Shown: positions 31,949-42,687, numbered from the stretch's first letter. The stretch is DNA of 64,000 nt from Lacticaseibacillus saniviri JCM 17471 = DSM 24301 (GCF_001311785.1 NZ_BBBX01000018.1:1-64000), one strand, 5' to 3'. Numbers and translations: made by a program. The notes: a model not told the origin generated them from the letters alone.

Positions 31949-32293
31949 TTATTCACCGCGATAAATCTTAACGATTGGTTCGCTGATGATTTGGTTCAAT
32001 TCATCCATCATCATGGATAATTGTTGTTCCTTAGCCATCAAGTCTTGGATAGGTTGAATATCCTTCATCTTGTCGCCAAGGTCTTGCAAGCTCTTCAAAT
32101 CATCTTCAGAGAATTGTTGGCCCTGCATTTGCATTTGTTGCAATTCCATTTGCTTTTGTTGGAATTGTTGGAATAAGGCGTAAGCCACTTGGTCCAACTT
32201 CAACATATCAAAAGCCTTCTTGAGATCTTGATATTGTTGGGTTGTTTCTAAGTCCTTTGCCATTTGGTTTGCGCTATCGTAAATGTTTGCCAT
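31949..32293 (-). CDS. yheA: YlbF/YheA family regulator-like protein
   Basis: 114-aa all-helical protein rich in Gln (FQQFQQKQMELQQMQMQGQQ), typical of the YlbF/YmcA/YheA family. YlbF and YmcA (with YaaT) take part in RNase Y maturation in B. subtilis; YheA is uncharacterised. The gene order yhaM-yheA supports YheA. Intact. Confidence 0.88.
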   Translation of the reverse strand: MANIYDSANQMAKDLETTQQYQDLKKAFDMLKLDQVAYALFQQFQQKQMELQQMQMQGQQFSEDDLKSLQDLGDKMKDIQPIQDLMAKEQQLSMMMDELNQIISEPIVKIYRGE

Positions 32294-32314
32294 GTTATAT
32301 CCTCATTTCTATGG

Positions 32315-34391
32315 TTACTCGAACCACGATTTAACGTTATTGTACCATTCTCCCACAGTATCGCGCGCCGTATCTAATCCATTTTTAATGCCATCCTGCA
32401 AATTGTTCCAGGTGTCTGAGGTGCTTTCACTCGGTGTCTGCACTTCGGCCAGTTCCTTGGCATCTTTGGTATTAAATTGCGTTTGCGGTGAGTTTGGCAA
32501 GAGGTTTTCCATCTCCAGTTTGAAGATTGGCGCAACCCCATTTTCACTCGTGCCCTGCAGGAAGTGTTGCGCATCCGTACTTGGGAACCCAATCCAGGTT
32601 GCGACCACCATATCCGGTGTATAACCCACAACCCATTGATCCTTGGTCCCATAGCCCCAGTTGCTTGGCACTTCCGTACTGCCGGTCTTACCCGCCACGG
32701 TATAGCCACTCGGTGCAGCGGTCTGTCCCGTGCCATCCTTGAAAGTCCCAATCATCATGCTGGTCATCTCTTTTGCAATCTTGCTGGTGATGATGCGCTT
32801 GCTCTTGGTGTCCGTGTTATCGACCACGGTCTGACCCGTTGCATCGACAATTTTGCGGATAAAATGTGTTTCTGGCAATGTCCCACCGCTCGCAAAAGCA
32901 GAGTAGGCCCGCGCCATGGTGAGTGGTGAGAAGCCTGTTTCCACCCCACCTAAAGCCGCAGCGAGATTCTGATCCTGCTGCTTCAAATCAATCCCGAAAC
33001 GTTCAAGGCTAGAAACACCCTTGCTGACACCAATCTTATTCAAGAGCCAAACAGCCGGCGCATTGAGCGATTGTGCTAATGCGGTATACATCGGCACGCT
33101 GCCTTGATAGGTATCGGTCGCATTGTTTGGGGTGTAATTGTTCTTACCATAACTCTGTTTCTTGTCCACCAAGATGGAGTCATAATGATAGCCGGATTCA
33201 AGCGCTGGTGTGTAGACCATCAGTGGCTTAATCGTGGAGCCTGGGCTGCGTTGGAGTTGTGTCGCGTAGTTGTAACCTAAGAAGACGTGTTCGCCCCGTG
33301 AACCAACCACAGCGAGCACACCACCGGTTTTAGGATCAACGACAACCGAGGCGCCCTGGACTTGCCGCCCATCGGCCGCATTCGCAGGAAATGCCCAATC
33401 CTGGTCAAAGCTTTGCTCTAACTTGGTCTGATAGGTCTGGTTCAGTGTGGTATACACCTTATAGCCCTTATTCATCAGATCATCGGCCTTGATGCCGTCT
33501 TTTTCCGCTTCTTCAATCACGGCATCAAAGAAGGAAGGATACTTCTGTGCGTTATTCGCAGAATACCCATCGCTGATCACCAGCTGTTCACCCTTAGCCG
33601 CAGTGGCCTGAGCCTGCGTGAGTTTGTTGTTGTCGACCATCAACCCGAGAATCAAATTCCGCCGCGAAATCGCGTTATCCATGTGGTCAACGGGATTATA
33701 GAAACTTGGACTGCGCAGCATGGCCGCAATTGTGGCGCCTTCACTGGCATCGAGTTGGCTCGCGTTTGTTGAAATAGCGCTTAGCCGCATCTTGAACGCC
33801 CCAAATCCCGTTACCAAAGTAGGCGTTATTGAGATACATCGCTAAGATATCCTGTTTGGAGTACACTTTATTGAGTTGCACCGCCAAAAAGATTTCTTGC
33901 GCTTTACGCATGATGGTCTGTTTCTGGGTCAAGAGTGTATTCTTGGCTAGCTGCTGCGTGATGGTACTCCCACCACCGGTAATTTCACCGCGGTGGATGA
34001 CCAGACTCACAGCAGAACGCAAGATACCTTTAATTGAGAAGCCGGGATTCGTATAAAAGGTGCGATCTTCAGTTGAAATCACCGCATCTTGTACCGATTT
34101 TGAAATGGCATTCAGGTCCACATAGGTCCCCTTTTGCGCATACAATTCGCCGGCCTTTTTGATTGCTTTGGTCATAGATATTGGTTTTCGTTTGGAGTGA
34201 ACTCTTAATGTTTTGCACATCAGCCGTTTTGGCTTGGTACGTAAAATAAGTACTAAAGCCCAAAATGACTGTTAAAATAAGAAGTATCGCCCATCGAATA
34301 ATCTGGAATCGATGGCAAAACCAAACAAGTTTATGCCAAGCATTCACCAAATATGGCTTGATCGTCGCCCATATTTTTTTAGAATGTCCAT
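32315..34391 (-). CDS. Class A penicillin-binding protein (three frame breaks)
   Basis: Bifunctional peptidoglycan glycosyltransferase/transpeptidase. About 691 aa when repaired at T7 34374-34380, at T5 34156-34160 and at 33765-33767. A cytosolic start (MDILKKIWATIKPYLV) is followed by one membrane helix (WAILLILTVILGFSTYF). The glycosyltransferase has ISTEDRTFYTNPG and GGSTITQQLAKN. The transpeptidase has SPGSTIKP (active Ser and Lys), SLN and AGKTGSTEVP. RBS AGGGGG upstream of ATG 34389-34391. Position beside yheA resembles Bacillus pbpF. Three breaks in one gene mean the order of fixes is less certain. Confidence 0.9.
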
Positions 34392-34492
34392 CGTCATCCC
34401 CCTGTCTTGTGCCATATTTTAGCATATTCCTACTTCTTGCGCCGAAATGACGTTGAAGCTTAGCATTTATTTATTGAATTGGAGCAATCATA

Positions 34493-35341
34493 TTGATCAC
34501 TTTTACACAGCAACTCACGACAACCATCGCCTATGATTCCGTCAGAACGATGCTACAACAACTCATGGTCCCAAAGACCACTCAGCACGAACTGCGCATT
34601 CACCAAAGTGTGCTGATCAACGGCACGTATCACACGTTCAATCAACCAGTGGCCGCCGGTGCGCAGATTACTTTGACCTACCAGGACGCGCAGCCACCCA
34701 TCTATGTGCCCACAAATCGACCTGTGACCATCGCCTATGAGGACCACGACTTGTTGGTTGTCGATAAACCGGCTGGCATCAAGGCTCATCCGAATCAGCC
34801 GGACGAAACGCAAACGCTGATGAATCGCGTTGCTGCCTACCTCGCACCCATGCCTGCCTACATCACTCATCGCTTGGACATGTTAACGAGTGGCTTAACC
34901 CTGATTGCGAAGGACCCACTCACCCAAAACATCATCAACCGCCAACTCGCACAAAAGACCATGACCCGCGAGTACGTGGCACTTGTCGCACCCGATATTC
35001 CAGATCACGGAACGATTAGTGCACCCATCGGGCTGGATCCAACTGACAAGCGCAAACGTATGGTGACAAAAGATGGGCTACCTGCTGTGACCCACTATCA
35101 GGTCATTGCCCGCACCGCTGAGTGGGCACAGATACAGCTGCAGTTAGAAACCGGACGCACCCACCAAATTCGTGTCCACTTGGCGAGCATCGGTTTCCCC
35201 ATTCTGGGCGACCCGCTTTATGCGCCTGGATTTCAAACCACACGCCTGTTTTTGCACGCCGAAACCCTGCGTCTCACGCAGCCTTTTACGGCTCAACCGC
35301 TGGTGGTCCATCAGCCGGCGCCATTTGGAATCATGCGCTAA
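34493..35341 (+). CDS. RluA-family 23S rRNA/tRNA pseudouridine synthase
   Basis: 282 aa. Catalytic Asp lies in ITHRLDMLTSGL; also IAYEDHDLLVVDKPAGI and TGRTHQIRVHLASIGFPILGDP. The start is TTG at 34493-34495, eight bases after GGAG; no ATG fits the family N-terminus. Target uridine not predictable. Divergent from the PBP gene, as in several lactobacilli. Confidence 0.93.
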   Translation: MITFTQQLTTTIAYDSVRTMLQQLMVPKTTQHELRIHQSVLINGTYHTFNQPVAAGAQITLTYQDAQPPIYVPTNRPVTIAYEDHDLLVVDKPAGIKAHPNQPDETQTLMNRVAAYLAPMPAYITHRLDMLTSGLTLIAKDPLTQNIINRQLAQKTMTREYVALVAPDIPDHGTISAPIGLDPTDKRKRMVTKDGLPAVTHYQVIARTAEWAQIQLQLETGRTHQIRVHLASIGFPILGDPLYAPGFQTTRLFLHAETLRLTQPFTAQPLVVHQPAPFGIMR

Positions 35342-35349
35342 AAAACAAC

Positions 35350-35400
35350 AAAAAGAGCGATCATGACAGAATTCAAAAGATTTTGTCACGATCGCTCTTT
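35350..35400. terminator. Bidirectional terminator between pseudouridine synthase and argR
   Basis: AAAAAGAGCGATCATGACA pairs with TGTCACGATCGCTCTTT around a loop that includes further AA-TT pairing. Convergent genes on both sides. Confidence 0.9.
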
Positions 35401-35421
35401 ATTTAGTTAACTTGTTTCATT

Positions 35422-35886
35422 CTATAAGGAGAAGGCGTGCTGATATTGGTCATTAAACCACTCAGCAGCTTCTTCATCTGGACTGATGATCACGATTGTA
35501 TCGTGACCCGCCACCGTTCCAACAACTTGTGGAAACTTAATGTCATCGATAATGGCAGCCAAAAGGTTCCCATTGCTCGGCAGGGTGCGGATGACATTGA
35601 TAAACTGGACCCGCGTGATACCGAGTCCCACTTCCCGAATCGCCGTGGCGAGTCGTTCCATTTGAGATTCCGTATCAGCTCGAAAAATAGCATAACGCAG
35701 TTGTCCATTGGCGTCTTGTGCTTTCACCACACGCATTTCACGGATATCCCGTGAAATTGTGGCTTGAGTCGCTTCGATACCGGCGGCCTTGAGTGCTGTC
35801 AGTAACTCGTCTTGAGTCGCAATGGGCTGCTGGTTAATAATTTTGGCTAACGCGTTTTGTCGTTCAGTCTTATTCAAATTATCCAC
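35422..35886 (-). CDS. argR: Arginine repressor ArgR with variant arginine site
   Basis: 154-aa hexameric regulator of arginine metabolism. Winged-helix DNA-binding part with ATQATISRDIREMRV; C-terminal oligomerisation and effector domain. The usual GDDT motif reads GHDT: residue 128 is His instead of the first arginine-binding Asp, residue 129 stays Asp. Lactococcus and L. plantarum have two ArgR paralogues, and one lacks full arginine-binding residues and works with the other. GTG start at 35884-35886. It lies next to argS, another arginine-linked gene. Confidence 0.93.
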   Translation of the reverse strand: MDNLNKTERQNALAKIINQQPIATQDELLTALKAAGIEATQATISRDIREMRVVKAQDANGQLRYAIFRADTESQMERLATAIREVGLGITRVQFINVIRTLPSNGNLLAAIIDDIKFPQVVGTVAGHDTIVIISPDEEAAEWFNDQYQHAFSL

Positions 35887-35941
35887 CCGATTTCTTCATC
35901 AATACTGCCATTATACCAGACAGAAAGAGATTTGTGGGTGC

Positions 35942-37618
35942 TTACATTTCGGCCGGTGCGTTAACCCCCAGCAGAGCCAGGGCGTTGGTCAATACTTGGC
36001 TGATGCTTGAAACCAAGGCCAAACGTGCAGGTAATTCAGCGTCATCCACCAGAATCTTGGTGTTAGCGTAGTACTTATTGAAGGCCTTAGCCAACCGCAG
36101 CGCGTATTTCGCAATCACTGATGGTTCGTAGGCTTTGGCTGCTCGAGCAACCACATTTGGATAGTCAGCCAACAACTTGAGAATATCCCAAGCAGAGGTA
36201 TCGCTCAAGGCAACTTCTGCTGCAGGACTCACATCCGTCTTCTTCAAGATACTGTTGGCCCGGGCATTGGTGTATTGCACGTAAGGACCTGTTTCGCCTT
36301 CAAAGCGCACCACTTCTTCGAGGTTGAAGTCGAAGCTATCTAGCCGTTCATTCTTCAGATCATGGAAAATAACGGCACCGACGCCGACATCGTGGGCAAC
36401 TTGATCCGCATTTTCAAGATCAGGGTGCTTTTCAGCAATCTGCTTCTTGGCCAAATCAATCGCGTCATTCAGCACTTGTTCGAGTAAGACGATATTCCCC
36501 TTACGTGTGGAGAGCTTCTTGCCATCCTTGGTAATCAAACCAAATGGAATGTGGTGGATTTCATCCGCCCAGTCGTAACCCATTTCTTTGAGTACGGCCT
36601 TCATCTGTTCGAAGTGTTCCCGTTGTTCATTCCCAACGACATACAGACTTTGAACAAAATCATAGGTTTCCTTACGATAGATTGCAGCCGCCAAGTCACG
36701 TGTCATGTATAAGGTGGCACCATCTGACTTCTTGATCAATGCGGGGTTGAGGTTGTACTTCTCAAGGTCCACAATTTCAGCACCTTGACTGGTTTGTAAG
36801 AGATGCTTATCCACTAAGGTTTGTACAACAGGGTCCATCTTGTCGTTGTAGAAAGCTTCACCATTGTAGGAATCGAAATCAATGCCCAACTTAGCATAGA
36901 TCCGGTTGAATTCCTTCAGTGATTCTTCACGGAACCATGCCCAGAGCTTGGTTGCTTCGGGATCGCCATCTTCTAACTTCTTAAACCAAGCCCGCGCTTC
37001 GTCGTCCATTTCAGGCTTTGTTTCAGCCTCTTCATGAAAGCGAACGTAGTATTCAAGCAAGTGCTTGATCGGATCAGCCTTGACTTCTTCTTCGCTCCCC
37101 CACAACTTGTAAGCCACAATCAACTTACCAAATTGTGTACCCCAGTCACCTAAGTGATTGATTTTGATTGGGGTATAGCCCGTCTTGGTCAAAATATTGG
37201 CCAACGCATTCCCAATCACGGTTGAGCGCAAGTGACCCATGGACATTGGCTTAGCGATGTTAGGGCTCGACATATCGATGGTGACGTCACCTACGCCCAG
37301 GGTTTGACTACCGAAGTTGTCGCCCGCTTCATCGATGGCCATCAGTGTTGCATGAGCAAAACTCATCTTATCTAAGAAGAAGTTGACGTAACCACCCACG
37401 GCCTTTACGGCTTCAAATGGGGTCGCATCAATTGTTGGGGCCAATTCGGCCGCAATTTTGTTAGGTGCCATCCGTTTGATCTTGGCTAATGCGAATGTTG
37501 GAAACGCATAATCCCCTAAATCGGATGTTTTGGGTGTCTCTAATAGGTCACTGATTTGGTCTGCACTGAGTTCAGGTAACACAGCAGCGAGTGCCTGAAC
37601 AACTTGATCCTTAAACAT
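35942..37618 (-). CDS. argS: Arginyl-tRNA synthetase
   Basis: Class I synthetase of 558 aa. HIGH-type motif in [24 protein letters not shown]-type loop replaced by LSTRKGN as common in ArgRS, N-terminal Add1 domain and DALR anticodon domain (end of protein). AGGAGGAAATTT ribosome site. Preceded by a T-box leader. Intact. Confidence 0.98.
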   Translation of the reverse strand: MFKDQVVQALAAVLPELSADQISDLLETPKTSDLGDYAFPTFALAKIKRMAPNKIAAELAPTIDATPFEAVKAVGGYVNFFLDKMSFAHATLMAIDEAGDNFGSQTLGVGDVTIDMSSPNIAKPMSMGHLRSTVIGNALANILTKTGYTPIKINHLGDWGTQFGKLIVAYKLWGSEEEVKADPIKHLLEYYVRFHEEAETKPEMDDEARAWFKKLEDGDPEATKLWAWFREESLKEFNRIYAKLGIDFDSYNGEAFYNDKMDPVVQTLVDKHLLQTSQGAEIVDLEKYNLNPALIKKSDGATLYMTRDLAAAIYRKETYDFVQSLYVVGNEQREHFEQMKAVLKEMGYDWADEIHHIPFGLITKDGKKLSTRKGNIVLLEQVLNDAIDLAKKQIAEKHPDLENADQVAHDVGVGAVIFHDLKNERLDSFDFNLEEVVRFEGETGPYVQYTNARANSILKKTDVSPAAEVALSDTSAWDILKLLADYPNVVARAAKAYEPSVIAKYALRLAKAFNKYYANTKILVDDAELPARLALVSSISQVLTNALALLGVNAPAEM

Positions 37619-37636
37619 AAATTTCCTCCTTCTGCG

Positions 37637-37838
37637 AAAAATGGCCCGTCTCCTCCAGAATAATCTGAAAGAGACGAGCCATCGCCCGCGGTACCACTCT
37701 AATTGACAAAGTCCACTTTATTCTTCAATTGTTGCTCTCAAAAGCGCGCGGACGAACATCACGTAGTCGTTTGCACTGACCGACCTCACTGGAACGTGTG
37801 TTTTCGCCTTCCTCTTTCTCACCGAGCTTGTTGCATGT
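37637..37838 (-). promoter_or_regulatory. T-box riboswitch of argS
   Basis: T-box core AGTGGTACCGCGGG (37685-37698) is followed by a terminator hairpin ATGGCTCGTCTC...GAGACGGGCCAT with T5 at 37637-37682. About 140 bases of structured leader lie upstream. The arginine specifier triplet was not assigned with confidence. Confidence 0.87.
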
Positions 37839-37867
37839 AGTGTAACCTAATTTGTGAAACGACGCAA
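37839..37867 (-). promoter_or_regulatory. Promoter of the argS leader
   Basis: TTGCGT (37862-37867), 17 bases, TACACT (37839-37844) on the minus strand immediately before the T-box leader. Confidence 0.6.
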
Positions 37868-37921
37868 CGCGAATAACGGCATCAATTCACAAAACAGGAT
37901 GAGATTTCATCCTGTCCATGA

Positions 37922-37992
37922 AGCGGTTGACGAGAATCGAACTCGCGACACCAGCTTGGGAAGCTGGAGTTTTACCACTAAACTACAACCGC
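37922..37992 (-). tRNA. tRNA-Gly (anticodon CCC)
   Basis: 71 bases. Acceptor arm GCGGTTG/CAACCGC, D-arm GTTTAGTGGTAAAAC, anticodon arm CCAGC-TTCCCAA-GCTGG with CCC, T-arm GCGAG-TTCGATT-CTCGT, discriminator T. Reads GGG. CCA is not encoded. Confidence 0.95.
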
Positions 37993-38164
37993 ATATTGCG
38001 TCGCCTTGACAACAAAAACAATTATACCGAAATGACAGGATTTTGCAAGCGAATCAATATATGTTTTGATGAGAAAAACATTAACGTTTTACATTTAATT
38101 TTAACGAGAGTACAATGAAGTTATTAAAAAGATTTGAACATTATTCACAATAGAGGCGACCGTC

Positions 38165-38557
38165 ATGCAAGAAGCATCAACGCGACGACTATTTTTTGTT
38201 TCTCATACCATTAAAACTGATCGTGGGTACAGCATCAAGTTCCCTAATATTCCAAATGGCTATGCAAAGGGAACAACTTATGAAGAAACGCTGTATTACG
38301 CTTATCGGGTGCTCAGCGATTTCTTGAGCCATCTGCCAAAGGATGAAGTCGCCATGACGGCCTATACCTTGCGTGACCTGCCGGAAGTCGATAGTGACAA
38401 TGACTTCTATGCGCTGGTCAGTGTGCCAGAGAATTTCGATCCACATCAGATGCGGACTTACTTCACCTTACCCCAAGTGCCACCGGCTGAAATTCGCCAA
38501 AAGGCCAATGCGATTGCAAAAATCATCTCAAATCAAGAGGATCTGGCCACTTTATGA
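38165..38557 (+). CDS. HicB-like orphan protein
   Basis: 130 aa. Residues 20-55 (GYSIKFPNIPNGYAKGTTYEETLYYAYRVL) match the pattern of HicB antitoxins, a partial RNase H fold in which a FPDLPG-like strand is followed by an EEA helix. The C-terminal part does not show a clear ribbon-helix-helix or helix-turn-helix. No HicA-size toxin gene is adjacent. It may be a housekeeping relative rather than an antitoxin. Start ATG 38165 is eight bases after GAGGCG. Function unknown. Confidence 0.7.
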   Translation: MQEASTRRLFFVSHTIKTDRGYSIKFPNIPNGYAKGTTYEETLYYAYRVLSDFLSHLPKDEVAMTAYTLRDLPEVDSDNDFYALVSVPENFDPHQMRTYFTLPQVPPAEIRQKANAIAKIISNQEDLATL

Positions 38558-38583
38558 TACACTATGGCTAGTGAGGTGATATC

Positions 38584-38762
38584 GTGGAGGAAACAGCAAC
38601 GTTCAACTGCCCTGCTTGCCACCAAGCCATGACTTTTGGTCAGGTACGGTGCCCAGCTTGTGGCACATCAATTTTTACCGAAATCTATCTGAAGACTATT
38701 GGAATCAACGTAAGCGCAAGCTATTGCGGCAGACAGCGGCCATTAGTCAAGCAAAGCGTTAA
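38584..38762 (+). CDS. Small double-CxxC zinc-ribbon protein (frameshifted)
   Basis: 59 aa after adding one T to T5 at 38672-38676. CPAC and CPAC (residues 9-12, 23-26) form a zinc ribbon, followed by a charged tail with SEDYWNQRKRKLLRQT ending in AISQAKR. Without repair the frame would run on into the next gene and lose the tail. GTG at 38584 starts after GAGGTGATATC. No function known; may be an operon with the next 2-TM protein. Confidence 0.6.
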
Positions 38763-38764
38763 CG

Positions 38765-38940
38765 ATGCTCGGATTTATCACACTAATCCTCTTTCTCGGT
38801 GCCGGAATCATTTTTATCTTGGGCCTGCTTTGTTGGCTCGTCATGATGACACTGGACAAGAACCCCAAATGGGCGAGACGCGTTACCCTCACCAGTTTCT
38901 CATCGCAATCGTGGCATTAGTTGCCAATGCGTTGCGCTAA
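38765..38940 (+). CDS. Small two-helix membrane protein (frameshifted)
   Basis: 58 aa after one T is added near 38901. Two hydrophobic segments (FITLILFLGAGIIFILGLL and FLIAIVALVANAL) flank a charged loop (DKNPKWARR). The ATG at 38765 is two bases after the stop of the zinc-ribbon gene, so translation is probably coupled. No family recognised. Confidence 0.5.
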
Positions 38941-39165
38941 TCCAAACATTCAATGCAGACGTTGGCAGAAAGGTCCCCGACTTTTTCCGTCAGCGTCTAT
39001 TTTTATGTGCTGCAGTCAATTCGCAATGCAAAAACAATCGGTGCGCCACAGTTTGCATCTCTCACTCAATTCAAACACTCGAATATTACCGTCTAATTTT
39101 CTTTTGTTTCTCATCCTCTCGTTTTACGCTAAAATGAAAACAATACACATAAGGGGGAGTCATCC

Positions 39166-40115
39166 ATGGCACAATTAGCGACGACAATCGGCGCCTTTCA
39201 CTTTGACAATGTTTTAATGAATGCAAGCGGGGTTCACTGTTACGATCTCACACAGTTACATGAACTCGAACAATCTGAGGCCGGTAGCCTGACGACAAAG
39301 AGTGCCACTTCAGCTAAGCGCTTGGGGAATCCCGAACCACGCTACGCCAAATTGGCCTTAGGTAGCATCAACTCCATGGGCTTACCCAATGAAGGCCTTG
39401 ATTACTATCTCGATTTTGCTCTAACGCACCAACAGCAATTGCCGGATCAACCCATCTTTATGTCCATCGCAGGGCTCACGCTAGAAGACAACATCGCCAT
39501 GGCACAAAAATCGAAGCCAGTGATTTTGCTGGTTTAACAGAGCTCAACCTCTCCTGCCCGAATGTCCCAGGCAAGCCTCAGGTTGGTTACGACTTTGACC
39601 GAACAAAATATGTCCTGGATACAATATTTGAATTTTTCACCAAGCCACTCGGTGTGAAGTTACCACCTTACTTTGATCTCGCCCAATTCGATGAAATGGC
39701 AGCGATTCTCAATCAGTACCCACTGGTTTACGTGAATACCATTAACAGTTTGGGGAACGGCTTGTGGGTTGATCCCACGGACGACACCGTGGTGATTAAG
39801 CCTAAGGGTGGATTTGGCGGTATCGGTGGGCAGTACGCTAAGCCAATTGCACTTGCCAACGTTCGTGCGTTCTCCCAGCGCTTAAAACCAGAAATTCAAG
39901 TTATCGGCACGGGTGGTATCTACAACGGTCGCGATGTCTATGATCTGATTCTCTGCGGTGCCAGCATGGTGCAGGTGGGTTCAGCATTATACGAGGAAGG
40001 CCCAAGCATCTTCGCCCGCCTCAAGCAGGAGCTGGCAGCCGAAATGCAGGCTCACGGTTATCACAGCATTGAAGACTTCCGCGGCAAACTGAAAATAATG
40101 GATGCGGAGGCGTAA
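39166..40115 (+). CDS. pyrD: Dihydroorotate dehydrogenase class 1A (frameshifted)
   Basis: Fumarate-linked cytosolic flavoenzyme of pyrimidine synthesis, 316 aa when one A is added to A5 at 39506-39510. Catalytic Cys in [17 protein letters not shown], start [23 protein letters not shown]-binding [13 protein letters not shown]. The single-protein class 1A lacks a PyrK partner, and none is seen. RBS AAGGGGGAG. Not in a pyr operon; next gene is the GDPD. Confidence 0.93.
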
Positions 40116-40117
40116 TC

Positions 40118-41922
40118 ATGCAACCATGGAAATTCGTTCGGACTAATATCGGTGCCTACTTCAAGCGTTGGGGCAGCTACATCGTCCTGACCTCCGGCAC
40201 AAGCCTATTCATTTCGTTGATTATGATTCCTATCTTCAACGCGATGACGCAATTTGTGCTCAAGAACAGTCAGGTCGATTATGTTTCCTACACCAACCTC
40301 CTCAATATTTTGACGCAACATCCGTTCACGGTGCTCTTACTATTCTTGATACTCGTGCTCATCCTACTGACCGTCTATTCGCAATTTGCCTTTCTCCTCT
40401 TTGGAATCGAGCACATCCGCCACGGGCAACCGTTACGCTTAGGTAAGCTTCTCCAGCAAACCTTCCGCTCGTGGGGCCGGTTGCGGCCAAAGATGATTGG
40501 CATTCTCATGGGCTATTTCATCATTATCCTGCCCTTTGGCCACTTTGTTTTCAACTCCCAACTGTTAAGCAAGGTCACCATTCCCGACTTTATCAATGAA
40601 TATATCGATGAACACTTACCGCTATTGATCTTGCTGATAGTGCTCTCTGTCCTCATCATCTGGGTAGCGGTTCGCCTCTTAGCCTTTATCCCCGCCATCA
40701 TTATGGGGAATAAGTCACCAAACACAACGCTGAAAGCGAGTTGGAATGCCTCACGCGGTCAGTTCTGGCGTATCTTATGGGCCAATGCACTGATTGCGAT
40801 TGTCGGGGGTGCATTAACGGTCGTCGGCATGGTCAGCATTTACTTGATTCAGAAGTACATCGATACGTCCTTCCCACACGTGGCGCTGGGCTTTGCCATC
40901 GGTAACTTGACCTTGTTGCAAATCTATCAAGAATTCGTGCTGAGTTTCAATACCGTCATGGTGCTGCGGTTAGCCATCAAATTGGCGGAACAAGCAGATC
41001 TGTTGCCACAGTATGACACCCCGCTCGTTTCTGATCGTAAGCACAAGATCATCATGCGGTTGGCTGCTGTTGTCTTAATGATTCTGGGTGGCTCCGTTGT
41101 CAGCATCGTCAATTTTGTTTACCTGGAAGGCTTAGTCACCAGCAATCCGCTGACCATCTCCCACCGCGGTGTGGACGATGGCAACGGCGTCCAAAACACG
41201 ATTCCGGCGCTTGAAAAGACCAGCAAGGAAAAACCTGATTACGTTGAAATGGATATTCACGAAACGAAGGACAACCAGTTTGTGGTGATGCACGATGAGA
41301 ACCTGGAAGCGTTGGCCGGTGTGAATAAACGGCCACATGATCTCACCTTGAAGCAACTCACCAAGCTGACGGTCAAAGAAAACGGGCATCAAGCAAAAAT
41401 TGCCAGTTTGATGATTACCTCAAAACCGCACAGGGCTTGAATCAAAAGCTACTGATTGAAATTAAGACAACACCGATGGACAGCAAGGGTATGTTGAATC
41501 GCTTCATCAAGAAGTACCAGGCTTCCATTTTGAAGCACAAGGATCGCATCCACTCGCTCGACTATCATGTCGTTCAAGGGCTCAAACAAAAGGCGCCGAA
41601 GTTGTATGTCAGTTATATTTTGCCATACAACCTCACCTTCCCTGACACCAAGGCCAACGCCTATACGATGGAAGCCACCACACTCAATGGTGATTTCGTC
41701 TCAAAGGCGCATGACAACAAACAAGACGTATTCGCCTGGACCGTCAATGACGACACCACGATGCAGAAAATGATGTTTGCGGATGTCGATGGGATTATCA
41801 CGGACAATCTCAGTGAGCTCAAGGAAACAATCAAAGAAACCAATGACAAACCAAGTTATGCGGATCAAATCTTGAACTTCACCGTGAACCTCAATACCAG
41901 CTTCAACACACCAGAAAATTAA
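40118..41922 (+). CDS. Membrane-anchored glycerophosphodiester phosphodiesterase (frameshifted)
   Basis: About 601 aa after adding one T at 41407-41409. The first 340 residues hold about eight membrane helices (GPDPase membrane domain); the C-terminal catalytic domain begins ISHRGVDDG, with YVEMDIHETKD and VVMHDENL giving the metal ligands (HRG, E-x-D, HD). Hydrolyses glycerophosphodiesters, probably from lipid or lipoteichoic acid turnover. Two bases after pyrD with RBS GGAGGCG inside its end. Confidence 0.92.
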
Positions 41923-41926
41923 CCAC

Positions 41927-41965
41927 AAAAAAGGAACTGCGACGAATTGTCGCGGTTCCTTTTTT
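41927..41965. terminator. Terminator of the pyrD-GDPD operon
   Basis: A6-GGAACTGCGAC pairs with GTCGCGGTTCC-T6 around GAATT, five bases past the stop. Faces the mecA 3' end on the other strand, so it may serve both. Confidence 0.9.
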
Positions 41966-41997
41966 GCCCTATCAAGGTTAAACACTCAAATCCTTGA

Positions 41998-42687
41998 CTA
42001 CTTGAAGTAGTACCGTACTGTTTCCAGTGCACTGGTTGGCATCAGTAACTTGCCGTATTCGGACAAGACATCAGCGGAAATGTTACTACGATCACCATAT
42101 TCCAAAGCAACCGCAATTTCATCTTGCGCCTCTTGTGCCGAAATTGCATTATCAAAGAATGTCAGAACCAGGTAGTAGTCATTTTTGTATTGATACAAGT
42201 CGCTTGCGCCACCTTCGAGGCGAAGGACACTGGCCAGACTAATCAAGTCTTCAAAATCAGCGAGCTTGATAACAACAGCTTGTTGATGACTATCCTTCGC
42301 ATCGATGTAACTGCCTTCGTCAACGGGTTCATCAGACTGATTATCATCCAATCCCTGAAGCTGTTGTTTGATGAAGTCAGGCACTTCCTCGACGTTACCG
42401 AGGTCAGCGAGATTAAAATCATCCGAGTCATCATCATCTTGTTCATCAGGATTGTTACGACTGATGAGCAATTCTAAGCCTGATTGGCTAGGCATCACTT
42501 GGAAAGTAACAGCATCGTTTGTCGCAAAAGAATGATCCTTATCAACTTCTTCTAAGATGCTGTAGAAGAAGCCCTCAATTTGTTTATGATTTCCCAGTAA
42601 GTCAAGCACTGTAATCCCTCGGGCAGCGAGGTCTTCGTTGCCTAACAACACACGAATTGTATTATCGTTAATTCGTTCCATTTCCAT
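41998..42687 (-). CDS. mecA: Adaptor protein MecA
   Basis: 229-aa adaptor delivering substrates to the ClpC unfoldase. N-terminal substrate-binding MEMERINDNTIRVLLGNEDL; acidic linker (EQDDDDSDDF); C-terminal ClpC-binding part ending TSALETVRYYFK. ATG 42685-42687 is the conserved start, nine bases after AGGTG. Located next to spx, as in many lactobacilli; Spx is itself a Clp-controlled factor in Bacillus. Intact. Confidence 0.96.
   Translation of the reverse strand: MEMERINDNTIRVLLGNEDLAARGITVLDLLGNHKQIEGFFYSILEEVDKDHSFATNDAVTFQVMPSQSGLELLISRNNPDEQDDDDSDDFNLADLGNVEEVPDFIKQQLQGLDDNQSDEPVDEGSYIDAKDSHQQAVVIKLADFEDLISLASVLRLEGGASDLYQYKNDYYLVLTFFDNAISAQEAQDEIAVALEYGDRSNISADVLSEYGKLLMPTSALETVRYYFK

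Noticed and set aside
32315-34391. PBP as a true pseudogene
   Set aside because: Catalytic motifs of both domains are intact and three one-base changes restore a full protein; the same error type hits neighbouring essential genes.
37918-38118. 66-codon plus-strand open frame
   Set aside because: It covers the tRNA-Gly gene on the opposite strand and lacks a ribosome site.
38584-38940. One 118-aa protein from the uninterrupted frame
   Set aside because: Its second half is out of frame with both a plausible charged tail and a two-helix membrane protein; two short genes with one repair each fit better.
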